Positions 18,176 through 27,466 are shown, numbered from the stretch's first letter. The stretch: DNA of 64,000 nucleotides from Synechococcus sp. BSA11S (GCF_014224355.1 NZ_VNWP01000001.1:186001-250000); one strand, 5' to 3'. The notes: generated by a model from the letters alone, not told the origin. Made by a program: numbers and translations.

Positions 18176-21100
18176 CATGGCTTCTTCGGCTGGGGCCACC
18201 AGCGGCGACCCTCCAGAAGTTTGATCTCCAGATACACCACAGGCACCACGAACAGCGTCAGCCCCGTCGACACCAGCAGCCCGAAGAACACCACGGTGCC
18301 GATGCTGATCCGGCTGGCGGCCCCCGCCCCTGTGGCCAGCAGCAGCGGCAGAAATCCCGCCAGGGAGGAGAGCGCCGTGAGCAGGATCGGTCGCAGGCGG
18401 CTGATGGCGGCTTCCTCCACGGCTTCCCGCAGACCCAGTCCCTCCTTCAGCCGCTGGTTGGCGAATTCAACGATCAGGATGCCGTTCTTGGCGGCCAGGC
18501 TCACCAGCACGAGCATCCCCACCTGGGCGTAGATATCGAGAAAGAGGCCTCGCGAGGCCAGGCCCAGCAGAGCACCCAGCAGAGCCAGCGGCACCGTGAT
18601 CAGGATGATCAACGGATCGAGAAAGCTTTCGTAGAGGCCGGCGAGCACCAGGAACACCACCGCCATCCCCAGGGCGAACAGCTGCCAGGTGCGACCCCCG
18701 GCCTGGCGTTCCTCCTTGGCCAGCCCCACCCACTCCAGGGCGATCACCGGATTGGCCAGCTCCTGCTTCACCTCCTCCAGTCGTTGGATCGCCTGCCCGG
18801 TGCTCAGCCCTGCTCTGGGCAGGGCCCGAACGGTGATCGCACGCACCAGGCGGCTGTGGTTGATCACCGTCGGGCCACTGTCCTGGCGCAGGGTCATCAG
18901 TTCCCGCAGTGGAATCAGGTTTCCCTCCCGGCTGCGCACCTGGAGGGCCAGCACGTCCTCAGCTGTGCGCCGATGGGCTCCATCCAGTTGCACCACCACT
19001 CGTCTCACCCGCTCCCCTTCGAAGGTGTCGTTCACATAGCTGCTGCCGAAACTGGCACCAAGGGTGTCGACCACCTCGTCGAGGTCCACCCCCAGGGAGG
19101 CCATGCGCAGACGGTTGGGCTCGAGCCGCAACTGAGGCGAATCGGCACTGAACCGTGTGCTCACCCGCTCGAAGTCGCCCGTGGCCGTGGCTGCGGCGAT
19201 GAAGTCACGGGTGGCTTGCTCGAAATCGCTCAGGCTGAGCCTGCCGCCACTGAGATCCAGCAACTCCAGCTCCAGCCCCCCCTCACTGCTGAAGCCCCGC
19301 ACCACCGGTGGCACGCTCACCAGCACGGTGGCTTCGCTGATCCGGCTGCGCAGTTGTTTGGAGAGCCGCTCCGCCACCGCGGTGTTGCTGTCATCCGCTC
19401 GCGATCCGCGCTGCTCGAGCGGTTTCAGGCGCAGAAAGAAGATGCCCCGGTTCGGGGCGCTGTCTCCGAAGGAACGACCGGAGTAGAAGTTGCCCACCCG
19501 AACCAGAGGTTCACTGGCCACCTGCTCCCGCACCTGCTCCATCACGGCTTCGGTGCGCTGAATTGAAGCTCCTCCGGGCAGCACCACCACCCCGCGGATC
19601 TGACTGTCGTCTTCCTGCGGAACGAAGGCCGTGGGCAGTTGCCCCAGTCCCCAGGCCGCCAGGATCAGACCACCCAGCAGCCCCAGCAGGATGCGCCGCC
19701 TCCAGCGAAAGCTGCGATCCAGGGACCGGCCGTACTGCTCGCCGAGTCGGTGGATCCAGCGCTGCGGCCGATCCAGCAGCCGGCGCATCCATCGCGGTTC
19801 CTTCCAGCCGTGCTGCAGCAGCCAGCTGGAGGCCACAGGCGTGAAGGTGAGGGCGTTGATGGTGGAAAAGAGGATCGTGGCGCTGATCGTGATCGCGATC
19901 GGTTGGTAGAGGCGGCCCACACTGCCGGGCATCGCCAGCACCGGCAGGAACACCACCACCAGCACCAGCGAGGTGGCGATCACGGCACTCCCCAGCTCCT
20001 GCATGGCGTTGTGGGCCGCTCGCCCGGGTGGTTCACCCGCTTCAAGGCGGCGGCCGATGTCTTCGCTGACCACGATCGCGTCATCCACCACCAGGCCCGT
20101 GGCCAGCACCATGCCGAACAGGCTGAGGGTGTTGATCGAGCTGTCCGTCAGGCGCAGCACCGTGAAGCTCCCCACCAGAGCCACGGGAACCGCGACGGCG
20201 GTGATGGCCGCCAGGCGGCTGTTGCCCAGGGCCATCAGCAGCACCAGCAGCACCAGCAGCACCGCATCCCGCAGGCTCCTCCAGGTGAGCTGGATGCTTT
20301 CCCGCACGCTGTCGGCCACATCAACGATGCGCTGCAGCTCCACCCCCAGCGGGAACTCGGGCTCCAGCCGGGTCAGCGCTGCGTTGACCGCCTTGCTCAC
20401 CTCAAGGGCGTTGCTGCCGTCGCGCTGGAAGATCAGCACTGCCAGGGTGGGCTGCCCAGCCAGGTTCATGGCCGTGCTCTCGAAGCTTTCCTCATCGAGG
20501 ACGACCCGCCCCACGTCTTTCAGCTGCACCACGCCGCCATTGCCGGCTCGGCTGATCACCAGACCCTCCAGTTCACTGGCGCTGCGCAGTCGCCCTTCCA
20601 TCTCCAGGGGCAGGGTGATCTCCTGACCGGGTGGGCTGGGTGCATCGCCCACCTGGCCCAGGGCGGCAAGAACGTTCTGCTCCTCCAGGGCGTCTTCGAT
20701 GTCGGTGATGGTGAGGTTGCGCTGCTCCAGAGCCACGGGATCGAGCCAGACCCGGAAGGCCAGTTCACTGCCGCCCGCGACCGCCACATTGCCCACCCCG
20801 GGCACACGCTGAAGCTCATCCCTCAGGCGCTGGTCGAGCCAGCCGCTGAGGAAGGCATCGCTGTACATTCCCCTCGGGGTGCTGAAGCTCACCACCATCA
20901 GCAGGTCGTCGGAGCTGCGACGCACCTGAACACCCAGACGGGCCACCTCGGGCGGCAGCCGGCGATTCACCAGAACGGCTTCGTTCTGGGCATTGATCTG
21001 GTTGAGCTCAGGATTGCCCCCCTCGAACGTGAGGGTGATCGAACTGCCGTTGGCGGAACTGGTGGAGCGGATGCTCTCCAGCCGTTCCAGCCCATTCAGC

Positions 21101-21309
21101 TGCCGCTCCAGTGGGGTGGTGACCCCCTGCTCCACAGCCAGAGCCCCACCCCCTGGATAACTGGCGCGCACGTTCACCCGCACAGGAGCGATCGGGGGCA
21201 GGTTCTCCACCTGCAGGCCGGGAAGGCTGAGCAGGCCCGCCATCACGATCAGCAGGCTCACCACCAGGGTGAGCACCGGCCGGCGCAGGAAAGGATCGGA
21301 GACCGACAT
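18175..21309 (-). CDS. RND-family efflux transporter (AcrB/HAE1-like)
   Basis: A 1044-residue inner-membrane RND pump subunit. The start MSVSDPFLRRPVLTLVVS at 21309 matches the family; an upstream Met would add seven residues. Proton-relay residues are present: the Asp pair in GLVVDDAIVVSED of TM4 and the Lys in VSLAAKNGILIVEFAN of TM10. Large periplasmic porter loops follow TM1 and TM7. No periplasmic adaptor or outer-membrane channel gene is adjacent, so partners must be encoded elsewhere. The substrate cannot be read from the sequence. It follows the psaL terminator and converges on psaB. Confidence 0.93.
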   Translation of the reverse strand: MSVSDPFLRRPVLTLVVSLLIVMAGLLSLPGLQVENLPPIAPVRVNVRASYPGGGALAVEQGVTTPLERQLNGLERLESIRSTSSANGSSITLTFEGGNPELNQINAQNEAVLVNRRLPPEVARLGVQVRRSSDDLLMVVSFSTPRGMYSDAFLSGWLDQRLRDELQRVPGVGNVAVAGGSELAFRVWLDPVALEQRNLTITDIEDALEEQNVLAALGQVGDAPSPPGQEITLPLEMEGRLRSASELEGLVISRAGNGGVVQLKDVGRVVLDEESFESTAMNLAGQPTLAVLIFQRDGSNALEVSKAVNAALTRLEPEFPLGVELQRIVDVADSVRESIQLTWRSLRDAVLLVLLVLLMALGNSRLAAITAVAVPVALVGSFTVLRLTDSSINTLSLFGMVLATGLVVDDAIVVSEDIGRRLEAGEPPGRAAHNAMQELGSAVIATSLVLVVVFLPVLAMPGSVGRLYQPIAITISATILFSTINALTFTPVASSWLLQHGWKEPRWMRRLLDRPQRWIHRLGEQYGRSLDRSFRWRRRILLGLLGGLILAAWGLGQLPTAFVPQEDDSQIRGVVVLPGGASIQRTEAVMEQVREQVASEPLVRVGNFYSGRSFGDSAPNRGIFFLRLKPLEQRGSRADDSNTAVAERLSKQLRSRISEATVLVSVPPVVRGFSSEGGLELELLDLSGGRLSLSDFEQATRDFIAAATATGDFERVSTRFSADSPQLRLEPNRLRMASLGVDLDEVVDTLGASFGSSYVNDTFEGERVRRVVVQLDGAHRRTAEDVLALQVRSREGNLIPLRELMTLRQDSGPTVINHSRLVRAITVRALPRAGLSTGQAIQRLEEVKQELANPVIALEWVGLAKEERQAGGRTWQLFALGMAVVFLVLAGLYESFLDPLIILITVPLALLGALLGLASRGLFLDIYAQVGMLVLVSLAAKNGILIVEFANQRLKEGLGLREAVEEAAISRLRPILLTALSSLAGFLPLLLATGAGAASRISIGTVVFFGLLVSTGLTLFVVPVVYLEIKLLEGRRWWPQPKKP

Positions 21310-21401
21310 CGAAAGGGCTGCTCGCAGCACGCCCGGGGAGTCTGCCTGTCCTGACCATCGATCTGGGGCTCCTCAGTCCCGGGGGCTGACCTCGTGCCAT
21401 G

Positions 21402-21423
21402 AAAAAACCCCGCCGGAGCGGGG
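21402..21423 (-). terminator. intrinsic terminator after psaL
   Basis: Read on the minus strand: stem CCCCGC, loop TCCG, stem GCGGGG, then six T residues. It lies about 60 bp after the psaL stop and separates psaI-psaL from the RND gene on the same strand. Confidence 0.9.
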
Positions 21424-21484
21424 CTTGGCACAACACAACCGACTCACCACGTGAGCGGTTGATTCAGGCCCTGCGGCGGTTGGC

Positions 21485-21964
21485 TCAGCCGATGCCGGAG
21501 AGGTCGACCAGCGGGGAGATCAGAGGCGACCCGGCCAGGAACCAGGCGAAGGCTGCGCCACCACAGCCACCCAGCCAGAAACCGCTGGCGAATTCGGCCC
21601 AGCCCGCTTTGGTGAACAGATCAGCGGGAGGGTTGTCGATCGTGACGTCGGGCGGCTGCACGCTGGGGCCTGTGCCGGCGGTGCCGTAGATCGAGAGACA
21701 GACCGTGAGGATCGTGACCAGTCCGATGGCAGCGAGAAGGCCCGAGGTGCTGGCGTAATCGGTGTTGCGGAGGGGCCCCGTCATGGCAAACGGGCCGTAC
21801 AGCAGGAAGCCATGGGCCATTCCGACCTCAAGGCCCCGGCGGTTGGGAGACAGTGAGGGCCGATAGGCCGGCAGAGCGTTGAGGAAGGCCTTGGTGAAGT
21901 AGCTGCTGTTGACGGGGGTGGCCAGATTGCCGACGGTGGGGTCGGCGACGGGTTGCACGGTCAT
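21485..21964 (-). CDS. psaL: photosystem I subunit XI
   Basis: A 159-residue PsaL, the peripheral membrane subunit at the centre of PSI trimers. Features are [20 protein letters not shown] near the N-terminus, [20 protein letters not shown] at the first helix, and a Gly-rich C-terminal helix ([16 protein letters not shown]). Two to three membrane helices are visible. The length is usual. It lies 72 bp downstream of psaI on the same strand and is followed by its own terminator, so psaI-psaL is one unit. Confidence 0.97.
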   Translation of the reverse strand: MTVQPVADPTVGNLATPVNSSYFTKAFLNALPAYRPSLSPNRRGLEVGMAHGFLLYGPFAMTGPLRNTDYASTSGLLAAIGLVTILTVCLSIYGTAGTGPSVQPPDVTIDNPPADLFTKAGWAEFASGFWLGGCGGAAFAWFLAGSPLISPLVDLSGIG

Positions 21965-22036
21965 GGAGAAGAGAAGAAGAAGGAACGAACGCAGCAGGGT
22001 CGCAGGGGTGAATCGAGCCGCACAGGATCGTTGATA

Positions 22037-22153
22037 TCAGTCGCGGGCTTCGATCACGTTGAACAACAGGGCCATGGCCATGGCAGGGCCAAGGATTCCA
22101 ACGAAGGGAACAAGGATGGACGGCAGCCAGGCGGCGGCGAATTCTCCAGTCAT
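22037..22153 (-). CDS. psaI: photosystem I subunit VIII
   Basis: A 38-residue single-helix subunit that packs against PsaL and helps trimer formation. It reads MTGEFAAAWLPSILVPFVG and continues with a hydrophobic helix to the typical ending FNVIEARD. An open frame continues 26 codons upstream, but the family is about 38 residues and the ATG at 22153 fits it. It precedes psaL, the usual cyanobacterial order. Confidence 0.93.
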   Translation of the reverse strand: MTGEFAAAWLPSILVPFVGILGPAMAMALLFNVIEARD

Positions 22154-22245
22154 GGCGCGGGCCAATACAGCAACCGCCGGTACTGTAAAGATCACTGCGG
22201 GGCAGGCCTTGTCGGCCTGTCGTTGCGACATAAAAGTTCAATCCG
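22154..22245. promoter_or_regulatory. divergent promoter region of psaI-psaL and the HEAT-like gene
   Basis: A 92-bp gap between two divergent starts. Toward psaI it contains TTTACAG (22184-22190 on the opposite strand), which resembles half of an HLR1 site recognised by RpaB in photosystem I promoters. I see no convincing full -35/-10 pair. Assignment is tentative. Confidence 0.3.
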
Positions 22246-22764
22246 ATGCAGCAGGTCCTCCCCGCAGCCGCCGCTCTCCTGCTGGCGTTCTGGCTGCTTC
22301 GGCGTCGCAGGCACCCCCTGCTGCCCTTCAGTGACGGCAGGGCTGTCGCCGCTCTCAACCGAGCCCAGGCCACCCAGGTGGAGCAGGTGGAGCCCCCTGT
22401 CGCTCCCTTTGACGTGGAGGAGCGGCGGCAGGCTCCCCTGCCCGCGTTGGCACCAGGGCTGCTCGAGCTGGCGGCTCCCGGCTCAGGACGACTCCTGGAT
22501 CCCCGTGGGCGGCAGCAGCTTCTCTCAGCACTTCGTGCCGCTGCTTCCAGCAGCGACGGGAAGCGCCTGGCCGCCATGAGCACCTGCCTGGCCTGGGGCG
22601 ATCGGGCCAGCTTGCCGCTGCTTCGGCGGGCCCGCTTCGATCCCGACCCTCGGGTGGCTGCCCTGGCCGCCGAGGGGATCGCGGCCTTCCGGGGTCGGCC
22701 AGCCGCTGCGGCCCCGGGGCCTCAACCCGCCAGGCTGCCGCGCAATGTGGCCCGCACCCGGTAG
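22246..22764 (+). CDS. hypothetical protein with N-terminal membrane anchor and HEAT-like tail
   Basis: 172 residues. Residues 3-18 form a hydrophobic anchor followed by a basic RRRRH stop-transfer. The C-terminal part (about 88-152) has two helical repeats, including KRLAAMSTCLAWGDRASLPL and DPDPRVAALAAEGIAAFRG, that resemble HEAT/PBS-lyase repeats. No catalytic motif is seen. It starts 92 bp from psaI in the opposite direction. Its last 43 bp overlap the 3' end of the convergent glycosyltransferase gene. The role is unknown. Confidence 0.6.
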   Translation: MQQVLPAAAALLLAFWLLRRRRHPLLPFSDGRAVAALNRAQATQVEQVEPPVAPFDVEERRQAPLPALAPGLLELAAPGSGRLLDPRGRQQLLSALRAAASSSDGKRLAAMSTCLAWGDRASLPLLRRARFDPDPRVAALAAEGIAAFRGRPAAAAPGPQPARLPRNVARTR

Positions 22765-23693
22765 ATCGGCCGGCCCTGACTCTCGTGGTATGTGCGCATC
22801 TGCAATTCCGCCAGCAGCCCGAAGCAGAACAGCTGGATGCCGGCCACGATCGCCAACACCGCCACCATCAGCAGAGGCCGGGCGCCCACGTCGGCATTGA
22901 GGAAGATCTTCTCACCGAGCAGCACAACCCCCAGCACAAGGCCAATCGCCAGGCAGGCCAGCCCACCGAAGCCGAACACATGCATCGGACGGGTCAGGAA
23001 GCGCTTCATGAACCAGACCGTGAGCAGATCCATCAGCACCCGGAACGTGCGATCGATTCCGTACTTGCTCTGGCCGAAGCGGCGGGCGTGGTGGTTCACC
23101 TTCACCTCGGTGATGCGCGCCCCCTCGATGAAGGCCAGCGCCGGCAGGAAGCGATGCAGTTCTCCGTAGAGGTTCATGTCCGCCACCACTTCGCGTCGGT
23201 AGGCCTTGAGGGAGCAGCCGTAATCGTGAAGCCGCACCCCGGTGACGCGGGCGATCAGCCGGTTCGCGATCTTGGAGGGCAGCAGGCGCTGGATGGCTGC
23301 ATCCTGCCGCTGGTGACGCCAGCCGCTCACCAGGTCGTAGCCCTCCTCCAGGCGTTCCAGCAACAGGGGGATGTCGGCGGGATCGTTCTGCAGGTCGCCG
23401 TCGAGGGTGACAATCACCGCGCCGTGGCTGGCATCAAAGCCGGCGGCCATGGCGGCGGTCTGGCCGTAGTTGCGGCGCAGCAGCACCGCCACCAGCTCAG
23501 GGGTCCCTGCGGCAAGCGCCTCCAGCCGCGCCGCGGTCCCATCACTGGAGCCGTCGTCGACCAGCACCAGCTCGAAGCGGCGACCGAGGGGCCTCAGACT
23601 GGCGAGCACCTGCTCCACCAGCGGACCGAGGCTGTCCTCCTCGTTGTAGAGGGGGATCACCACCGAGAGCTCGGGTCCGCGCGACGCATTCAT
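22722..23693 (-). CDS. family 2 glycosyltransferase (polyprenyl-phosphate sugar synthase type)
   Basis: 323 residues when started at MNASRGPELSVVIPLYNEED; an upstream Met at 23720 would add nine residues. The GT-A domain has LVDDGSSDGT and the metal-binding VTLDGDLQNDPADIPLLLE. The C-terminal quarter holds two membrane helices ending in ELQMRTYHES. This layout matches dolichol-phosphate-mannose-synthase-like enzymes (GtrB/DPM1) that charge a lipid phosphate with a sugar for envelope glycan synthesis. The sugar and acceptor are not known. It precedes no obvious partner but sits in an envelope-related block. Confidence 0.85.
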   Translation of the reverse strand: MNASRGPELSVVIPLYNEEDSLGPLVEQVLASLRPLGRRFELVLVDDGSSDGTAARLEALAAGTPELVAVLLRRNYGQTAAMAAGFDASHGAVIVTLDGDLQNDPADIPLLLERLEEGYDLVSGWRHQRQDAAIQRLLPSKIANRLIARVTGVRLHDYGCSLKAYRREVVADMNLYGELHRFLPALAFIEGARITEVKVNHHARRFGQSKYGIDRTFRVLMDLLTVWFMKRFLTRPMHVFGFGGLACLAIGLVLGVVLLGEKIFLNADVGARPLLMVAVLAIVAGIQLFCFGLLAELQMRTYHESQGRPIYRVRATLRGSLAG

Positions 23694-23737
23694 GACGGCC
23701 GGTGCTGCATCGGCATGCAACCTACGGGAGCCCCTGG

Positions 23738-24469
23738 TCAGGGCAGGGTGGTGCCGTCATGGCTGCGCACCACCCGCCCGGCCCCGCGCAGTTCTCTGCG
23801 GTAATGCCGCGACACGGGGTGGTCGGCTTCCGGGCTGAGCTGGTCGACACCAAGACCATCGCGGCCATGCTCCCGGCCCGAGCTGTGCAGGTAGCGCCCC
23901 GTGCCCAGATACAGCCCCACATGGGTGCAGCGCTGGGGACGGCCGAAGAAGATCAGATCCCCCGGCCGCAGCAGCGCGAAGACCCCAGGGCGGACCGCCA
24001 CCGGCTGACAGAACCGCTCCTGCTGGTAGGCGTCGCGGGGGATCCAGATCCCTTCGCTGGCAAACGCGCTCTGCACGAAGCCGGAACAATCGTAGTCGGG
24101 GCCGAGTGTGCCCCCCCAGAGGTAATGGTTGGGCTGTTGGCGGGCTTTCTCGGCAAAGGCCAGCACCGCCGGCAAGCGGGCACTGATGCGGCTTGACCCC
24201 AGGGGGTGGGGCCGGCGGGGCAGGGTTGGGACGGCCCGCTCCAGCAGGTCACTGATCTCCAGCCAGCAGGGGTAGCCATCCTCCAGCAGGCGAGCCCGCA
24301 CCCGGCTCCCCTCCCGCTGGGCGAGCAGCTGCAGCGCGCGGCCGCGACGGGCCTGGGTGGCCAGTCCAGGGCCGCTGGAGCGGGCATGCCCATCGATGTC
24401 GGCCGTCAGCCGCCAGCAGCGGCCGGGGAGCAGCCCAGCCAGGCTCGTCTCGGTTCCTACGCTCTCCAT
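23738..24469 (-). CDS. NlpC/P60 family cell-wall peptidase
   Basis: 243 residues. The N-terminal half (about 1-80) resembles a bacterial SH3-like domain; the C-terminal half is an NlpC/P60 cysteine peptidase. The catalytic Cys128 is in DYDCSGFVQ, His183 in CTHVGLYLG and the third residue His195 in RYLHSSGRE. Such enzymes cut gamma-D-Glu-diamino acid bonds in peptidoglycan peptides. No clear signal peptide is seen, so it may act on recycled peptides in the cytoplasm or be exported another way. Its ATG is only 17 bp from that of the divergent beta-lactamase-like gene. Confidence 0.85.
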   Translation of the reverse strand: MESVGTETSLAGLLPGRCWRLTADIDGHARSSGPGLATQARRGRALQLLAQREGSRVRARLLEDGYPCWLEISDLLERAVPTLPRRPHPLGSSRISARLPAVLAFAEKARQQPNHYLWGGTLGPDYDCSGFVQSAFASEGIWIPRDAYQQERFCQPVAVRPGVFALLRPGDLIFFGRPQRCTHVGLYLGTGRYLHSSGREHGRDGLGVDQLSPEADHPVSRHYRRELRGAGRVVRSHDGTTLP

Positions 24470-24486
24470 GGCAGCTGACGGTACCG

Positions 24487-25419
24487 ATGGCGTTCTACAG
24501 CCTTGATGCGGCGATGGGCGCGATCCTCGAGGACCACCTCCATGCCCTGGAGCTCCAGGGCCGCCCTGGTCTCACCTCCCAGGTTTCGATCACCTGGTTG
24601 CGCTATCCGCGCAGCCTGATCGGTGCAGCTGAGGTCACCGAGACGTCAGGTCCCTGGCTGCAGCACCCGGCAGGGGCCTCCTGGGCAGGGTCCCGGGCCC
24701 GCTATCCCGCCAGCGTGGTCAAGCTCTTCTATCTGGCTGCCACCGAAGCCTGGCTGCAGCGTCAGCTGCTGGAAGACGGGGCTGAGCTGCGCCGGGCGAT
24801 GGCAGACATGATCCGTGATTCCAGCAACGACGCCACCGCCGTGCTGGTGGACTGGCTCACGGGCACCACCAGCGGCCCCGACCTGCCGGAGCGGCCGCTG
24901 CAGGCCTGGATCGAGCGCCGCCAGCTGGTGAATCAGTGGTTCGCCTCCCTGGGCTGGCCGGAGTTCGATGGGTGCAACGTCTGCCAGAAAACCTGGGGGG
25001 ATGGCCCCTATGGACGGGAGCGGCAGTTCTACGGACCGGCGCTGGAGAACCGCAACCGCCTCAGCACCGATGCCACCGCCCGGCTGCTGCACCTGATCAT
25101 GGCCGGGGGGCTCGTGTCCCCCCCTGCCTGCGCCCGGATGCGGGACCTGCTGGCCCGCTCGCTCGATCCCGAGCTGCTGGCGGCGGATCCTGAAAATCAG
25201 GTGGACGGCTTCATCGGCGCAGGCCTCTCCGCCGGCGCACGGCTGTGGAGCAAGGCAGGCTGGATGAGCCAGGCCCGCCACGACGCGGCCTACGTGGAGA
25301 GCGAGGGACGGGCCCCCTTCCTGCTGGTGATCTTCAGTGAAGGGACGGAGCGGGCTTGCGATCAGGAGCTTCTGCCCGAACTGAGCCAAGCTCTCAGCCA
25401 GGTCAGTGCGCTGAGCTGA
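24487..25419 (+). CDS. class A beta-lactamase-like serine hydrolase
   Basis: 310 residues of the penicillin-recognising serine hydrolase fold. The SxxK motif is SVVK (Ser76, Lys79) and the SxN motif appears in DSSNDAT (Ser113-Asn114-Asp115). A KxG-type element may be WSKAGWM near residue 257. No export signal is visible at the chosen start; an internal ATG lies at 24514. It could be a cell-wall enzyme rather than a resistance factor, since similar proteins are common in cyanobacteria. It is divergent from the NlpC/P60 gene with a 17-bp spacer, suggesting shared control. Confidence 0.75.
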   Translation: MAFYSLDAAMGAILEDHLHALELQGRPGLTSQVSITWLRYPRSLIGAAEVTETSGPWLQHPAGASWAGSRARYPASVVKLFYLAATEAWLQRQLLEDGAELRRAMADMIRDSSNDATAVLVDWLTGTTSGPDLPERPLQAWIERRQLVNQWFASLGWPEFDGCNVCQKTWGDGPYGRERQFYGPALENRNRLSTDATARLLHLIMAGGLVSPPACARMRDLLARSLDPELLAADPENQVDGFIGAGLSAGARLWSKAGWMSQARHDAAYVESEGRAPFLLVIFSEGTERACDQELLPELSQALSQVSALS

Positions 25420-25480
25420 GCGCCGCCTGCCGGGCAAGCGGGGATGGGAGGGTAAGGCCGCCGGGGGCAGGACCTTGAAA

Positions 25481-25569
25481 CGGAGAGGGAGGGATTCGAA
25501 CCCTCGACAGAAGTTGCCTCCTGTAACTCCTTAGCAGGGAGCCGCTTTCAACCACTCAGCCACCTCTCC
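25481..25569 (-). tRNA. tRNA-Ser (GCT)
   Basis: An 89-nt class II tRNA on the minus strand. Acceptor GGAGAGG pairs with CCTCTCC, with discriminator G as expected for serine. The anticodon loop CTGCTAA gives GCT. A long variable arm and a GGTTCGAATCC T arm are present. It lies between the hydrolase and alanine racemase genes. Confidence 0.95.
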
Positions 25570-25588
25570 AGGGGGCCCGCTGAGCTTA

Positions 25589-26818
25589 TCAGCGATCGCG
25601 TTCGGCTTTGTCGCTGCGCAAGCGGGGCAGGCGGTGCTTGAAGCCGCAGAGAATTTCCCAGGGGATGGTGCCACTGGCCTGCGCCCACTCCTGGGGCCCG
25701 ATGCGCTCGCCGCCGTCCTCCCCCAGCAGGGTGACCACGGAGCCCACCTCCAGCTGGGGAGCGTCGGTGGCATCGATCAGCAGCTGATCCATGGTGATGG
25801 CCCCCACCTGGGTCAGCCTGCGCCCGGCGAAGAGCACCTCCAGCCGGTTGCTGAGCAGCCTGGGAACCCCATCGGCATACCCGATCGTGACCACCGCCAG
25901 ACGGCTGGCTCGGCGGGTGCGGTATTGATGGCCGTAGCTGACTCCCACCCCCGCGGGCACCTCGCGGATCAGGCAGACCCTGGCCCGCACGCTCATGGCG
26001 GGCTGCAGCGGCACGCGGGCACTCAGGTGGGGAGCCGGCGACTGGCCGTAGAGGGCCAGGCCGACGCGCACCAGGTCGTAGTGGAGCCGGTGGCTGCTCA
26101 GGGTGCCGGCGGAATTGGCCAGATGACGGCTGCCGGTGTTGAGCCCCAGCTCTCTGGCGCCACGCAGCACCTTCTCGAAGCGATCCTGCTGGAGCCCCGT
26201 GAGGCCATCAGGGTCCTGGTGGGGGGCATCGGCATCGGCCAGGTGGGAGTAGACCCCCGCCACGTTCACCGCGTCCAGTTCATGGAGGGCCTTCAGCAAC
26301 CTGACCCCATCGCTCCAGTCCACCCCGAGCCGCGCCATGCCGGTGTCGACCTTGAGCTGAAGCGCCATGGAACGGCCACTGCCTCTGGCCAGGTTCTGGC
26401 AGAGGAGGGCTTCGCGCATGCCGCTGATGGTGGGCATCAGCTCCCAGTCGAGGCAGCTGCGCAGCTCATCCGGGTTGATCAGGTTCCCCATCACCAGCAG
26501 CGGCACCTCCAGGCCCGCCTGGCGCAGCTCGATGCCTTCCTGCAAGGTGGCCACCCCCAGCGATGTGGCGCCGCCGTCCAGGGCGGCTCGCGCCACCGGG
26601 GCCGCGCCATGGCCGTAGCCATCGGCCTTGACCACGGCCATCAGGGATGATCCCGGAGCGAGCCAGCGACTCAACGCCCGGGCATTGCGCTCAATGGCTC
26701 CCTCATCCACCTCCACCCAGGCCCTCTGCCGAGGATGCAGCCCTGGGGCTGGGGCCGTGAACGGCTGGGCATCCTCAAGGGGCGGTCGCTGGCTGGGCTG
26801 GGGCATCGGTGCCTTCAC
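25589..26818 (-). CDS. alr: alanine racemase
   Basis: A 409-residue PLP enzyme that converts L- to D-alanine for peptidoglycan. The PLP lysine is Lys64 in MAVVKADGYGHG. The catalytic tyrosine lies in VGVSYGHQYRTRRASRL, followed by VVTIGYADGVPR. The TIM-barrel N-terminal and beta C-terminal domains both look complete. A Pro-rich lead of about 30 residues precedes the conserved AWVEVDEGAIERNARAL, so a later start is possible. It is near other envelope genes but not in an evident operon. Confidence 0.95.
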   Translation of the reverse strand: MKAPMPQPSQRPPLEDAQPFTAPAPGLHPRQRAWVEVDEGAIERNARALSRWLAPGSSLMAVVKADGYGHGAAPVARAALDGGATSLGVATLQEGIELRQAGLEVPLLVMGNLINPDELRSCLDWELMPTISGMREALLCQNLARGSGRSMALQLKVDTGMARLGVDWSDGVRLLKALHELDAVNVAGVYSHLADADAPHQDPDGLTGLQQDRFEKVLRGARELGLNTGSRHLANSAGTLSSHRLHYDLVRVGLALYGQSPAPHLSARVPLQPAMSVRARVCLIREVPAGVGVSYGHQYRTRRASRLAVVTIGYADGVPRLLSNRLEVLFAGRRLTQVGAITMDQLLIDATDAPQLEVGSVVTLLGEDGGERIGPQEWAQASGTIPWEILCGFKHRLPRLRSDKAERDR

Positions 26819-26943
26819 GAACGGGCATCACAGCAGAGGTCGCTGGGTTGTGAACCGTACGACCAATCTCGTGCCAGATGGTTGAGACCCGTTAGCATGC
26901 CGGCCATCTGGGGAGCTGGCACCCCTCCCATGGACCATGCGCG

Positions 26944-27441
26944 GTGAGCCAGGTTCTGGTCCTGAATGCGTCTTATGAGCCTCTGAACATCACCAGCTGG
27001 CGCCGCGCCACGGTGATGCTGCTCAAAGGGAAGGCCGAGGGCCTCGAGCACGACCCCATGCATCCCATCCGCGGAGAGATGCTGCTGCCTTCGGTGATCC
27101 GCCTGAGGCAGTTCGTGCGGGTCCCCTACAAGCAGTTGCCGCTCACTCGCCGCAACATCTTCCAGCGCGACGGCCACAGCTGTCAGTACTGCGGCTATCA
27201 GGGGGAGCTCCTGTCGATCGACCATGTGATCCCCCGTAGCCGCGGCGGCATGGACACCTGGGAGAACGTCACCACGGCCTGTCTCCGCTGCAATGTGCGC
27301 AAGGGAAGTCGCACCCCCCGTGAGGCGGCCATGCCCCTGGCCCGGGTGCCCCGCCGGCCCGTGAGCACCCTGTATTTCGAGGCGACCCGCCACATCCGCT
27401 CGGGCCGTCAGGAGTGGGCCAAGTATGTGATCGGGGCCTGA
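26944..27441 (+). CDS. HNH endonuclease family protein
   Basis: 165 residues. The N-terminal LVLNASYEPLNITSWRRA is typical of a small HNH family widespread in cyanobacteria. The HNH core is CQYCGYQGE (Cys80, Cys83), then SIDHVIPRSRGG (Asp93-His94), Asn108 and CLRC (Cys113, Cys116), forming a zinc-stabilised beta-beta-alpha metal site. The start is a GTG at 26944; no in-frame ATG lies nearby upstream. The biological role of the family is unclear. It converges on prfA with a gap of about 25 bp. Confidence 0.88.
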   Translation: MSQVLVLNASYEPLNITSWRRATVMLLKGKAEGLEHDPMHPIRGEMLLPSVIRLRQFVRVPYKQLPLTRRNIFQRDGHSCQYCGYQGELLSIDHVIPRSRGGMDTWENVTTACLRCNVRKGSRTPREAAMPLARVPRRPVSTLYFEATRHIRSGRQEWAKYVIGA

Positions 27442-27466
27442 GAGGGCTCTTTCGAACAAACCCGCC

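Noticed and set aside
19639-21354. 571-codon open frame opposite the RND gene
   Set aside because: Extremely His/Gln-rich shadow of a clear RND transporter.
26815-27459. 214-codon minus-strand frame opposite the HNH gene
   Set aside because: The plus frame has an intact HNH motif; the minus frame has none.
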